DNA of 22,603 nt from CAYMCQ01 sp964389025. GTDB lineage: Bacteria; Verrucomicrobiota; Verrucomicrobiia; Limisphaerales; CAYMCQ01. Positions 1 to 8,070 of this stretch are shown in pieces. How positions within the stretch are numbered: the first letter of the stretch is position 1; each line of letters starts with the position of its first letter. The translations under genes were made by a program, and so were the position numbers. Below the pieces are notes generated by a model. The model was given only the letters and a program-made list of their open reading frames with translations, made no database searches and had not been told where the DNA came from. The stretch is from NCBI GenBank assembly GCA_964389025.1, contig CAYMCQ010000070.1, positions 1-22,603 on the forward strand. The letters run 5' to 3'.

Positions 1-477
1 GATCAACTTGGGATTGATTGCCGCTACTGCCACAGCGCGGTTGAAAAATCCTGGTTCTCAAATATTCCCGCGAGCGGCACGTGCATGAATTGCCACAACC
101 AAATTCTCGCCAGCGACCCGCGCCTCGCGCTCGTCCGCGAAAGCGCGCAGACCGGCAAGCCCATCGAGTGGGTGCAGATTCATCGGATGCCGGACTTTGT
201 TTATTTCAATCACTCCGTCCACGTGAACCGCGGCATCAGTTGCGTCCATTGCCACGGGCAGGTCAACAAGATGGACGAAGTGCAGCAGGCAATGCCGTTG
301 AGCATGAGTTTCTGCCTCGACTGCCATCGCAATCCCGCGCCGAACCTGCGACCGCTCGACAAGATCACCGATCTCGACTACGACCCGCACAAACACCTCG
401 GCCAGGACTGGGGCAAGAAGGCGATGAAAGACTGGCGCGTCGAGAGTCTGGCGAATTGCAATGCGTGTCACCGATGA
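1..477 (+). CDS. actA: ActA, pentaheme cytochrome c subunit of alternative complex III (5' partial)
   Basis: This is the C-terminal 158 codons of a multiheme cytochrome c; the start lies upstream of the window. Five CxxCH heme-binding motifs are visible: CRYCH (codons 7-11), CMNCH (28-32), CVHCH (81-85), CLDCH (105-109) and CNACH (153-157). Five hemes is the number known for ActA of ACIII, so the whole heme set is probably present and only the N-terminal membrane anchor region is missing. ActA is known to sit on the periplasmic face of the complex and relay electrons from quinol oxidation to cytochrome c acceptors. The stop codon overlaps the actB start (ATGA), which indicates translational coupling. 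The identification rests on heme spacing plus the unmistakable actB-F genes behind it. Confidence 0.93.
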   Translation, partial: DQLGIDCRYCHSAVEKSWFSNIPASGTCMNCHNQILASDPRLALVRESAQTGKPIEWVQIHRMPDFVYFNHSVHVNRGISCVHCHGQVNKMDEVQQAMPLSMSFCLDCHRNPAPNLRPLDKITDLDYDPHKHLGQDWGKKAMKDWRVESLANCNACHR

Positions 478-3400
478 AAACCATTCCTCCAATCTGTCCT
501 GAACCGGAAACGGGCCGCAAATACTGGCGCGGACTGGATCACATGGCCGACACGCCGGAGTTCCGTGAATGGCTGGAGCGCGAATTTCCGCAAGGCGCGA
601 GCGAACTGACCGATCCCGTTTCACGACGGCACTTCGTGAAAATCATGTCCGCGTCGCTGGCGCTGGCAGGTGTGGGATTGACTGGTTGTCGTCGTCCAGA
701 GGCAAAGATTCTTCCGTTCTCGAGGCAGCCGGAAAATTACATCCACGGAGTCCCGCAATATTACGCCACGGCGATGCCGACGCGCGGCGGCGCGATTCCG
801 CTCGTCGTGAAATCGAGCGATGGCCGCCCGACGAAAGTTGAAGGCAACACAGAGTTCGCCGCGACTCGCATGGGCGAAAAAAATCACAAGCACGCGGGCA
901 CAGACCACTACGCGCAGGCTTCGATATTGAGTTTGTATGACCCTGACCGCGCGCAGCGCTTTGCGAAAGGCGGAAACGGGATTTCGCGGGATGCTGCGTT
1001 TGATTTTCTGCGGCAACAAGCGGACGAACTCGCTGGCACCAGCGGAAAAGGGCTGGCAGTTTTGCTTCAGCGGAACACTTCGCCGTCGCGCACGCGATTG
1101 ATCGAAGCGCTTGCGTCGAAGTTTCCGAACGCGAAATGGTTCGCGCACGAGCCGGTGGATTTTGACATTCATCGCGAGGCCGCTTCGATCGCTTTCGGTA
1201 AATCCGTCGTGCCCCAATTCAAGCTGGACGCGGCGAAAGTCATCGTCTCGCTCGACTGCGATTTCATAGGCTCGGAAGAAAACACGACGCAAAACTGCCG
1301 CGACTTCGCCGTTGGCCGCAAAATTTCCAAGCCGACCGATTCGATGAACCGGCTTTACGTCATCGAACCGATGATGACATTGACCGGCGCGAATGCGGAT
1401 CATCGGTTGCGTGTCGCGAAGAGCGCCGTGGCAGAAATCGCCAAAACGTTCGCGTCGGAGTTGCTGCCGGGCAGCGGCATCAGCGCGAATTTGCCCCCTG
1501 GCATTGACAAAAAGTGGATTTCCGAATGTGCGAAGGATTTGCGCGCGAACGCCGGCAAGTCGCTCGTCATCGCCGGATTTGAGCAGCCGTTGGCGGTTCA
1601 CGTTCTCGCCTACGCCATCAACGAAGCGCTCGGCAACATCGGCAAGACAGTCGTGTTTAATGAAGTGCCGCAGGAAAAATTCGGTGGCATCGAAGTGTTG
1701 GCGAGGGATTTGGTGGGAGGCGCGGTGGAAACGCTCGTCATCGTCGGCGGAAATCCTGTTTACGATGCCCCGGCTGATTTGAATTGGGAAGCGGCGCAGA
1801 AAAAAGCAAAGACAGTCATCCGCTGGGGCTATTACGAGGGCGACGAAACCGGCTCGACCGCAAACTACCATTTTCCCGCGACGCATTATCTCGAATCGTG
1901 GGGCGACGCCCGCGCGTTCGATGGCTCGCTTGTCCCGGTCCAGCCGCTCATCGCGCCGCTGTTCGACGGGATCACGGAACTGGAATTTCTCGCGCGGCTC
2001 GGCGGTTTCAACGAAATGAATCCTCACGAGATTGTCCGCTCGACGTTCGCGCAATTGAGCAACGGCGGCGATGAGGGTTGGAAGAAATTTTTGCACGAAG
2101 GATTCCTTGCCGGCAGCGAGCCGAATGCAGTTTCAGTTCAAATGAATTCCCGCGCTGTTGCGGACGCACTCAAGTCGGCGCAGGCTTCCGCTGCTCCGTC
2201 GCGCGACTCGCTCGAAATCATTTTTCATCGCGACTACTCGGTTGATGATGGGCGCTGGAACAACAACGGCTGGTTGCAGGAATTGCCCGACCCGATCACA
2301 AAGTTGACCTGGGAAAACGCCGTGCTCGTCAGCCCGAAGACCGCGAAGGACCTCGGCATCCTGAGCAAGAGCATCAGCGGCTCGTCCCGCAGCGCCGCGC
2401 AGAAAATTAAAATTGAGTTTGATGGCCGTTCTGTCACCGCGCCGGCGTGGATCCAGCCGGGAATGGCTGACAATGTCCTCGCGCTCGCTCTCGGTTACGG
2501 TCGTGAGAGGACCGGCCGCGTCGGGCAAGGCGCGGGTTACAACGCTTACAAGTTACGCACCACGAAGGCGCTGCATTTCGGAGTCGGTGCGAAAGTCTCC
2601 GCGACTTCCGACTTTGCCGAGCTTGCCACGACGCAAGGTCATTGGGCGATGGAAGGCCGGCCAATTGTTCGCGAGGCGAACCTGTCTGACTTTCAGAAGA
2701 ACCCGAAGTTCGCAGAGGGGATGAACGCCCACGAGCCGAAAGACGGCGGGCCGCTTTATCCGAACCCTCTCGACAAGAATTCGAGCGAGCTTCACCAGTG
2801 GGGCATGTCGGTGGATTTGAATTCGTGCGTCGGCTGCAATGCGTGCGTCATTGCGTGTCAGAGCGAAAACAATATTCCCATCGTCGGAAAACTTCTCGTG
2901 AGCAAGAGCCGCGAGATGCACTGGCTGCGGATTGACCGCTACTTCGCCAGCAATCCTGCGTTGCCGGAGGAAAGGCAGATGGACGACCCGCAAGTCGTGA
3001 CGCAACCGATGATGTGTCAGCATTGCGAAGCCGCGCCTTGCGAAAGCGTCTGTCCAGTCAACGCGACTGTCCACGACAATGAAGGTTTGAATCTGATGGT
3101 CTATAACCGTTGCGTCGGCACGCGGTATTGCTCGAACAACTGTCCGTGGAAAGTCCGCCGCTTCAATTATTTCGATTACAACCGCCGTCCACTCGGCCAG
3201 GCGCTTTACAAGAGTCCGCTCACGAGCGCGACGGACGGCGAGTGGGAATTGGCGCGCTGGTTCAAAAATCCTGATCGCGGCAGCAAACCGGAAGACGAAT
3301 GGGATTTGATCCGCCTCGCGAAAAATCCCGACGTGACCGTGCGCATGCGCGGCATCATGGAGAAATGCACGTTCTGCGTGCAGCGCATCGAGCAGGCGAA

Positions 3401-3758
3401 AATTTCCCAGAAGGTCAAGGCGCGCGATTCGGGCGACGTGCAAGTGCCGGATGGAACGTTCACGACGGCGTGCGCGCAGGCGTGTCCGACGGACGCGATC
3501 GTTTTCGGCAACGTGCTCGACAAGAACAGCCGCGTGTCGCAACTCAAGGAGCAGGAGCGCGATTACACGACGCTGGAATTTTTGGCCACGAAGCCGCGCC
3601 TGACTTATCTCGCGCGCGTCCGCAATCCGAATCCCGCGATGCCAGACTATTACGAGATTCCGATGACGACGAAGGAGTTCAAGGCCAAGAGTCACGAGCA
3701 CGAGGAACACGGATTGAAGACGGGCGCGCATGAATCGAAGGAAGGAGAGAAACACTAA
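474..3758 (+). CDS. actB: ActB, molybdopterin-like/iron-sulfur subunit of alternative complex III
   Basis: The 1094-residue protein fuses a molybdopterin-oxidoreductase-like domain to a ferredoxin-like domain, the layout typical of ActB. A Tat-type signal follows a short N-terminal extension: SRRHFVKI at residues 50-57, a hydrophobic stretch, and a lipobox-like LTGC ending at Cys72, suggesting a periplasmic, possibly lipidated protein. The middle region (about 75-740) matches the Mo-enzyme fold, which in ActB is known to lack the cofactor. The C-terminal part (about 780-1020) holds the cysteine groups CVGCNACVIAC, CQHCEAAPCESVC, CVGTRYCSNNC and CTFC followed by CAQAC, consistent with three 4Fe-4S clusters and one 3Fe-4S cluster. 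The start at 474 overlaps the actA stop. The frame stays open upstream to 81, but that stretch is antisense-of-frame to the actA heme motifs and is not coding. The stop overlaps actC as TAATG, preceded by AAGGAGAG. Confidence 0.95.
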   Translation: MKTIPPICPEPETGRKYWRGLDHMADTPEFREWLEREFPQGASELTDPVSRRHFVKIMSASLALAGVGLTGCRRPEAKILPFSRQPENYIHGVPQYYATAMPTRGGAIPLVVKSSDGRPTKVEGNTEFAATRMGEKNHKHAGTDHYAQASILSLYDPDRAQRFAKGGNGISRDAAFDFLRQQADELAGTSGKGLAVLLQRNTSPSRTRLIEALASKFPNAKWFAHEPVDFDIHREAASIAFGKSVVPQFKLDAAKVIVSLDCDFIGSEENTTQNCRDFAVGRKISKPTDSMNRLYVIEPMMTLTGANADHRLRVAKSAVAEIAKTFASELLPGSGISANLPPGIDKKWISECAKDLRANAGKSLVIAGFEQPLAVHVLAYAINEALGNIGKTVVFNEVPQEKFGGIEVLARDLVGGAVETLVIVGGNPVYDAPADLNWEAAQKKAKTVIRWGYYEGDETGSTANYHFPATHYLESWGDARAFDGSLVPVQPLIAPLFDGITELEFLARLGGFNEMNPHEIVRSTFAQLSNGGDEGWKKFLHEGFLAGSEPNAVSVQMNSRAVADALKSAQASAAPSRDSLEIIFHRDYSVDDGRWNNNGWLQELPDPITKLTWENAVLVSPKTAKDLGILSKSISGSSRSAAQKIKIEFDGRSVTAPAWIQPGMADNVLALALGYGRERTGRVGQGAGYNAYKLRTTKALHFGVGAKVSATSDFAELATTQGHWAMEGRPIVREANLSDFQKNPKFAEGMNAHEPKDGGPLYPNPLDKNSSELHQWGMSVDLNSCVGCNACVIACQSENNIPIVGKLLVSKSREMHWLRIDRYFASNPALPEERQMDDPQVVTQPMMCQHCEAAPCESVCPVNATVHDNEGLNLMVYNRCVGTRYCSNNCPWKVRRFNYFDYNRRPLGQALYKSPLTSATDGEWELARWFKNPDRGSKPEDEWDLIRLAKNPDVTVRMRGIMEKCTFCVQRIEQAKISQKVKARDSGDVQVPDGTFTTACAQACPTDAIVFGNVLDKNSRVSQLKEQERDYTTLEFLATKPRLTYLARVRNPNPAMPDYYEIPMTTKEFKAKSHEHEEHGLKTGAHESKEGEKH

Positions 3759-5221
3759 TGGCTGATGGAGTCACAACTGTGAACGTGCCGCCGGTTCCGC
3801 CGGAGCTGGAACGCATTCCTCTGGTCGCGAACAACCGTTCGCTCGGCTGGATTTCCGACCGCGTCGCCGCGATCACCGAAGGCAAGGCGCCGAAGTGGTG
3901 GTGGATGGCGTTCATCCCCAGCTTCCTTGCGATGTGCATGCTCGGAGCGCTGCTCGCGTATCAGATTTCAACGGGCGTCGGCGTGTGGGGCAACCAGCAT
4001 CCGGTCATGTGGGGCTGGGACATCATCAATTTCGTCTGGTGGATCGGCATCGGCCACGCGGGAACTTTGATCTCGGCGATCCTTTATTTGCTTCGCCAGC
4101 GCTGGCGCACCGGTGTCAACCGCTCCGCGGAGGCGATGACGATTTTCGCGGTCATGTGCGCGGGAATTTTCCCGGCGATGCACGTCGGGCGCGTGTGGTT
4201 CGACTGGTGGCTGTTCCCGATCCCGAACATCCAAAGCATCTGGCCGCAATTCCGCTCGCCGCTGATGTGGGATGTGTTCGCCGTCTCGACTTACTTCACG
4301 GTGTCGGTGCTGTTCTGGTATGTCGGCCTCGTGCCCGACTTGGCCGTGCTTCGCGACCGCGCGGTGACGAAAATCCGCAAATTTTGCTACGGCTTGTTCG
4401 CTCTCGGTTGGACGAACTCGAACCGCCACTGGAGCAATTACGAAAAAGCGTATTTGATTCTCGCCGGACTTTCGACGCCGCTGGTTTTGTCCGTGCATTC
4501 AATCGTCTCATTGGACTTCGCCGTCTCGCAATTGCCCGGCTGGCACACGACGATCTTCCCGCCGTATTTCGTCGCGGGCGCGATCTTCTCCGGCTTCGGC
4601 ATGGTGCTGACGCTGCTCATCCCGCTGCGCAAACTTTGCAAGCTCGAAGACATCATCACGATGCGGCACATAGACGTGATGTGCAAAGTGACTTTGGCAA
4701 CCGGCTCGATCGTGGGCTACGCCTACGGGATGGAGCTGTTCATCGCGTGGTATAGCGGCAATCCTTACGAGCGATTTGTATTTCTGGAAAACCGCGCCGC
4801 CGATCCGTTCATCATCGCGCCGTTGTTCGATGTCAAACCCGCGCCGTATTGGTGGGCGTATTGGAGCATGATCATCTGCAACGTGGTCGTGCCGCAACTG
4901 TTCTGGTTCAAGAGAATCCGCCATAGCATCCTTGTTGTATTCGTGCTTTCAATCCTCGTGAACATCGGGATGTGGTTCGAGCGGTTCGTCATCGTCGTGA
5001 CTTCGCTGCACCGCGAGTTCGTGCCGTCGAACTGGGATTATTTCAAGCCGACGTGGGTGGACATCTGCACGTATCTCGGCACGTTCGGACTTTTCTTCAC
5101 GATGTTTTTGTTGTTCATCCGTTTCCTGCCGCTGATCGCCATCGCGGAAGTCAAGGGCGTGACGCCGCAGGCTGACCCGCATCATCCGCTCGGCGGCGCA
5201 AAACCGGGAGGGCATCACTGA
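3758..5221 (+). CDS. actC: ActC, NrfD/PsrC-like membrane subunit of alternative complex III
   Basis: This 487-residue protein is strongly hydrophobic, with about ten predicted transmembrane helices from residue about 45 to 465. It belongs to the NrfD/PsrC family of quinol-interacting membrane subunits. In ACIII, ActC and ActF form the membrane core and ActC is thought to hold the quinol-oxidation site next to the ActB iron-sulfur domain. The N-terminal cytoplasmic stretch (residues 1-45, rich in Pro and Glu) and the His-rich C-terminus (ending GGHH) look normal for the family. Translation is coupled on both sides: the ATG overlaps the actB stop, and its TGA shares one base with the actD ATG. 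A good Shine-Dalgarno sequence (GGAGAG) lies about 10 bases before the start. Confidence 0.95.
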   Translation: MADGVTTVNVPPVPPELERIPLVANNRSLGWISDRVAAITEGKAPKWWWMAFIPSFLAMCMLGALLAYQISTGVGVWGNQHPVMWGWDIINFVWWIGIGHAGTLISAILYLLRQRWRTGVNRSAEAMTIFAVMCAGIFPAMHVGRVWFDWWLFPIPNIQSIWPQFRSPLMWDVFAVSTYFTVSVLFWYVGLVPDLAVLRDRAVTKIRKFCYGLFALGWTNSNRHWSNYEKAYLILAGLSTPLVLSVHSIVSLDFAVSQLPGWHTTIFPPYFVAGAIFSGFGMVLTLLIPLRKLCKLEDIITMRHIDVMCKVTLATGSIVGYAYGMELFIAWYSGNPYERFVFLENRAADPFIIAPLFDVKPAPYWWAYWSMIICNVVVPQLFWFKRIRHSILVVFVLSILVNIGMWFERFVIVVTSLHREFVPSNWDYFKPTWVDICTYLGTFGLFFTMFLLFIRFLPLIAIAEVKGVTPQADPHHPLGGAKPGGHH

Positions 5222-5760
5222 TGAATGGCGGCGCAAAAACTTATGGCATCATCGCACAATACGACACCGCGGCGGACGTGCTGCACGCGGCGGAAAAAGT
5301 CCGTGACGCCGGATTCCGCAAGTGGGACACGTTCACGCCGTTCCCGATCCACGGCATGGACAAGGCGATGGGCATCAAAAATTCCAAGGTCGGCTGGTTT
5401 TCATTTCTCGGCGGCGTCACCGGCTACACGACCGGCATGGTGATGATCTGGTGGATGAACGCCGTGGATTATCCGATTCTTGTCGGTGGCAAACCGATGT
5501 TCAGCCCTTACGGCGCATTCCCGCCATCGTATGAGTTGACGATTTTGTTCGGTGCATTCGGTTCGTTGTTCGGGATGCTTTTCCTGAACCGCCTGCCGCG
5601 CCTGCATCATCCGCTGCTCAAGCACAAACGCTTCGCGCTGGCCTCGCATGACAAATTTTTTCTCGTCATCGAAACCGCCGACGCGAAATATTCCGAGACT
5701 GAAACCCGCAGGCTGCTCGAATCAACCGGCAGCAAGCACATCGAAATGGTGGAGGAATGA
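5221..5760 (+). CDS. actD: ActD, small membrane subunit of alternative complex III (DUF3341-type)
   Basis: The 179-residue protein has a soluble N-terminal part (about 1-58), two transmembrane helices (about 60-80 and 100-122) and a soluble C-terminal tail. This is the DUF3341/ActD layout. The first part, with the sequence YDTAADVLHAAEKVRDAGF and the motif FPIHGMDKAMG, is characteristic of the family, as is the short loop containing a Pro-Tyr-Gly stretch between the helices. ActD packs against the ActC membrane core; it carries no cofactor and its exact role is not established. It is coupled to actC (TGATG overlap) and to actE (ATGA overlap, with GGAGGA directly upstream of the actE start). 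Confidence 0.93.
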   Translation: MNGGAKTYGIIAQYDTAADVLHAAEKVRDAGFRKWDTFTPFPIHGMDKAMGIKNSKVGWFSFLGGVTGYTTGMVMIWWMNAVDYPILVGGKPMFSPYGAFPPSYELTILFGAFGSLFGMLFLNRLPRLHHPLLKHKRFALASHDKFFLVIETADAKYSETETRRLLESTGSKHIEMVEE

Positions 5761-6464
5761 TGCAAGGTTTTGGAAAATATTTTCTGCTGCCGTTCGTCCT
5801 CGTGATCCTCGCGGTCATCAGCATCGCCGGTTTCCGCGGCAGCACGTCGCGCAAGCCGCCCATCGAAGTTTTCCCGGACATGGATCGCCAGCCGAAAGTC
5901 CGCCCGCAGACGGATTACCGCTTTTTCGGCGACACACGCAGCTCGCGCCAGCCGGTTTCGGGAACGATTGCCCGAAGCGAGCCGTTGAACGTAGGCGGCA
6001 AGGAAATTTATCCGTTTGAAGATTCGCCGGTGAACACGGGCAAGCAAACGGGCACGACGAATTATGTTGAACTCAATCCGTTGCCGGTCACTGAACAGTT
6101 GATGGCGCGCGGGCAGGAGCGTTACAACATTTATTGCACGCCCTGCCACGGCGCGCAAGGCGACGGCAAAGGCATCACGACGAAGTTCGGCATGGCGGTC
6201 ATCGCGGATTTGCACGATGCCGCTGGTCGCCGCGTTCCGCAGCAGCCGGACGGACAACTTTTCGAAACCATCGGGCAAGGCAAAGGGCAGATGGGTGGTT
6301 ATGCCGGAATCATCACGGTCGAAGACCGCTGGGCGATCATCGCCTACGTCCGCGCGTTGCAACGAAGCCATCTCGCGAGTGTCGAGGATGTCCCGGCGGA
6401 AATGCGGTCAAAGTTCGCGCAACCGCCGTCAACCAAAGCGCCGCAAGCTCAACCAACGAAATAG
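5757..6464 (+). CDS. actE: ActE, membrane-anchored monoheme cytochrome c of alternative complex III
   Basis: The 235-residue protein starts with one hydrophobic anchor/signal segment (about residues 8-26), then a periplasmic linker and a class I cytochrome c domain. The heme motif is CTPCH at residues 127-131, followed by GAQGDGKG; Met179 in GQMGGYAG is the likely sixth ligand. ActE is known to be the monoheme subunit near the ActA pentaheme and to take part in electron delivery out of ACIII. Two in-frame ATG codons are adjacent (5757 and 5760). The first overlaps the actD stop and has a strong GGAGG just upstream, so either may be used. The C-terminal tail is rich in Pro, Ala and Gln. Confidence 0.93.
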   Translation: MMQGFGKYFLLPFVLVILAVISIAGFRGSTSRKPPIEVFPDMDRQPKVRPQTDYRFFGDTRSSRQPVSGTIARSEPLNVGGKEIYPFEDSPVNTGKQTGTTNYVELNPLPVTEQLMARGQERYNIYCTPCHGAQGDGKGITTKFGMAVIADLHDAAGRRVPQQPDGQLFETIGQGKGQMGGYAGIITVEDRWAIIAYVRALQRSHLASVEDVPAEMRSKFAQPPSTKAPQAQPTK

Positions 6465-6466
6465 TT

Positions 6467-7702
6467 ATGAGCGTCGAAACAACCTATTCAAATCCCAGTG
6501 CGGCCAGCGCCGCCGCGCGCTGGCGGAAACTGCCGACGATTTTGCTGGTCGCAGGACTCGCGCTCGCATTGATCGGATTGTTGCCGGGCCTTCGCCAGCA
6601 ACTGATGTTCTCGTATCTCATGGCTTACATGTTCGTGTTGAGCCTGTGCCTCGGTGGATTGTTTCTGGTGTTGATCCATCACTTGTTCGACGCGGCATGG
6701 TCGGTTCCGCTGCGTCGTGTCACCGAGCATCTGTCGTGTCTGTTGTTTCCGGTGATGGCAGTGCTTTGGATTCCCATCGGAGTGTTCGCGCCGGAAATGT
6801 ATCCGTGGATGCAGATGGCGCATCCCGACCACGCGTTGAGCGCGAAGCAGGCGTTGTTGAACAAGCCGACGTGGTATGCGATTTCGGTCGGATTGTTTTT
6901 GATCTGGGGTTTCCTGACGCGCTCGCTCCGCAAATGGTCTTTGCGCCAGGACGAGACAGGCTCACCGCAATGCACCTACAAGATGCGCCTCCACGCGTGC
7001 TATGGAATTTTCCTGTTCGCGATCACGTTGACTCTGGCGTGCGTGCTGTGGGTCAAGACGCTGGAGCACGAATGGTTCTCCACGATGTATGGCGTTTATT
7101 ATTTTGCCGAAAGTGTCTGGACGACGCTCGCCACGCTCTATGTTCTCATGGTTCTGTTGAAGAAAGCCGGCCCGCTCGCGCAAGTCATCACGCCCCGGCA
7201 AGTCCATGACGTCGGCGTGCTGTGGTTCGCGTTCACGGTCTTCTATGCCTACATCCATTTCTCGCAATACTTCATCATCTGGAACGCGAACATGCCGGAG
7301 GAAACGTTCTGGTATATCCAGCGCGACAAGGGCATGTGGAAAGCCATCGGGCTGCTCATCATCTTCGGCCATTTCTTTCTGCCGTTCCTGACGCTGCTGC
7401 GGATTGATTTCAAGACGAACTTCCGGATCATGGTCCCGCTCGCGGCGTGGGCGTGGTTCATGCACTACTGCGACATGACGTTCAACGTCATTCCAGTTTT
7501 GCATAAGACCGGTTTCGTCTGGCACTGGCTCGACCTTGCGTGCCTCGCGTTCATCGCGGGCGCGGCGGCGTTGGCGTGGCTGATTGATTTCGGCAAGCAC
7601 CCGCCGTATCCGCAAAAAGACCCGCGCATGATCGAGGCGCTCGGCTTGCATCATCCGCAAGTCTCGTCCGTGGTCATCGCCAAATACGAGGGCAACCCAT
7701 GA
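6467..7702 (+). CDS. actF: ActF, second NrfD-like membrane subunit of alternative complex III
   Basis: This 411-residue polytopic protein has about ten predicted transmembrane helices and is the ActC paralogue that completes the membrane core of ACIII. The start was placed at the ATG 2 bases after the actE stop; the frame is open further upstream, but only as an out-of-frame reading of actE. The protein begins with a short hydrophilic Ser/Ala-rich stretch before the first helix. Features seen in ActF proteins include the HPDHALSAKQ loop, the central YFAESVWTTLATLYV helix and a loop with KTNFRIMVPLAAWAW. ActF is thought to contribute to the proposed ion-translocation half-channels, but this is family knowledge and not visible here. 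Its TGA overlaps the next ATG by 4 bases. Confidence 0.94.
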   Translation: MSVETTYSNPSAASAAARWRKLPTILLVAGLALALIGLLPGLRQQLMFSYLMAYMFVLSLCLGGLFLVLIHHLFDAAWSVPLRRVTEHLSCLLFPVMAVLWIPIGVFAPEMYPWMQMAHPDHALSAKQALLNKPTWYAISVGLFLIWGFLTRSLRKWSLRQDETGSPQCTYKMRLHACYGIFLFAITLTLACVLWVKTLEHEWFSTMYGVYYFAESVWTTLATLYVLMVLLKKAGPLAQVITPRQVHDVGVLWFAFTVFYAYIHFSQYFIIWNANMPEETFWYIQRDKGMWKAIGLLIIFGHFFLPFLTLLRIDFKTNFRIMVPLAAWAWFMHYCDMTFNVIPVLHKTGFVWHWLDLACLAFIAGAAALAWLIDFGKHPPYPQKDPRMIEALGLHHPQVSSVVIAKYEGNP

Positions 7703-8055
7703 GCGAAACACCTTCCGAGAAAAAAATCGTCTGGTTTTACGTCGTCGCCATCCTCGGCGCGTTTTTGATCATGGCGGCGCTCGTGGCGGCGATAAAAAAA
7801 TATTCCAGGCCCGCCGACCTGAACGCCGCGCGCTCCGAGGAACGCCGCAAGGCGCTCGCGGAGATCCGCAACGAAAACGCCAGCGCGCTGGAAAATTATT
7901 CATGGCAAAATCAGCAGAAGGGACTCGTGCATCTTCCGATCGGGCGCGCGATGAAACTAACGGTCGAGGAATGGAAAAATCCAGCCGCGGCGCGCTCGAA
8001 TCTGGTTTCCCGCGCGGCGTTTTCCGTCGCTCCGCCGCCGAACGTTGCCGAATAG
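7699..8055 (+). CDS. Small single-pass membrane protein of the ACIII operon, function unknown
   Basis: The 118-residue protein has one N-terminal transmembrane helix (about residues 11-33, starting KKIVWFYVVAILGAF), then a charged, probably helical stretch (about 35-65) and a conserved-looking C-terminal segment, GLVHLPIGRAMKLTVEEW. From memory, segments of the form 'hxLPIxxAM' occur in small proteins or c-type subunits next to ACIII and oxidase genes, but I cannot name the family. It has no CxxCH and no Cys at all, so it is not a cytochrome and not a Sco/CuA-type copper protein. It overlaps actF by 4 bases and is followed 15 bases later by the CcoN-like gene, so it is clearly part of the operon. 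A structural or assembly role linking the two modules is a guess. Confidence 0.85.
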   Translation: MSETPSEKKIVWFYVVAILGAFLIMAALVAAIKKYSRPADLNAARSEERRKALAEIRNENASALENYSWQNQQKGLVHLPIGRAMKLTVEEWKNPAAARSNLVSRAAFSVAPPPNVAE

Positions 8056-8070
8056 TCCGCTGTAGTTTGA

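Noticed and set aside
81..473. Upstream in-frame extension of actB
   Set aside because: It runs through the actA heme-motif region in another frame; the ATG at 474, the Tat signal position and the ATGA overlap fix the actB start.
621..2096. Long minus-strand open frame opposite actB
   Set aside because: It is Arg/Asp-rich with no recognisable domain, a shadow caused by high GC in the real gene on the other strand. The same holds for 2553-3755.
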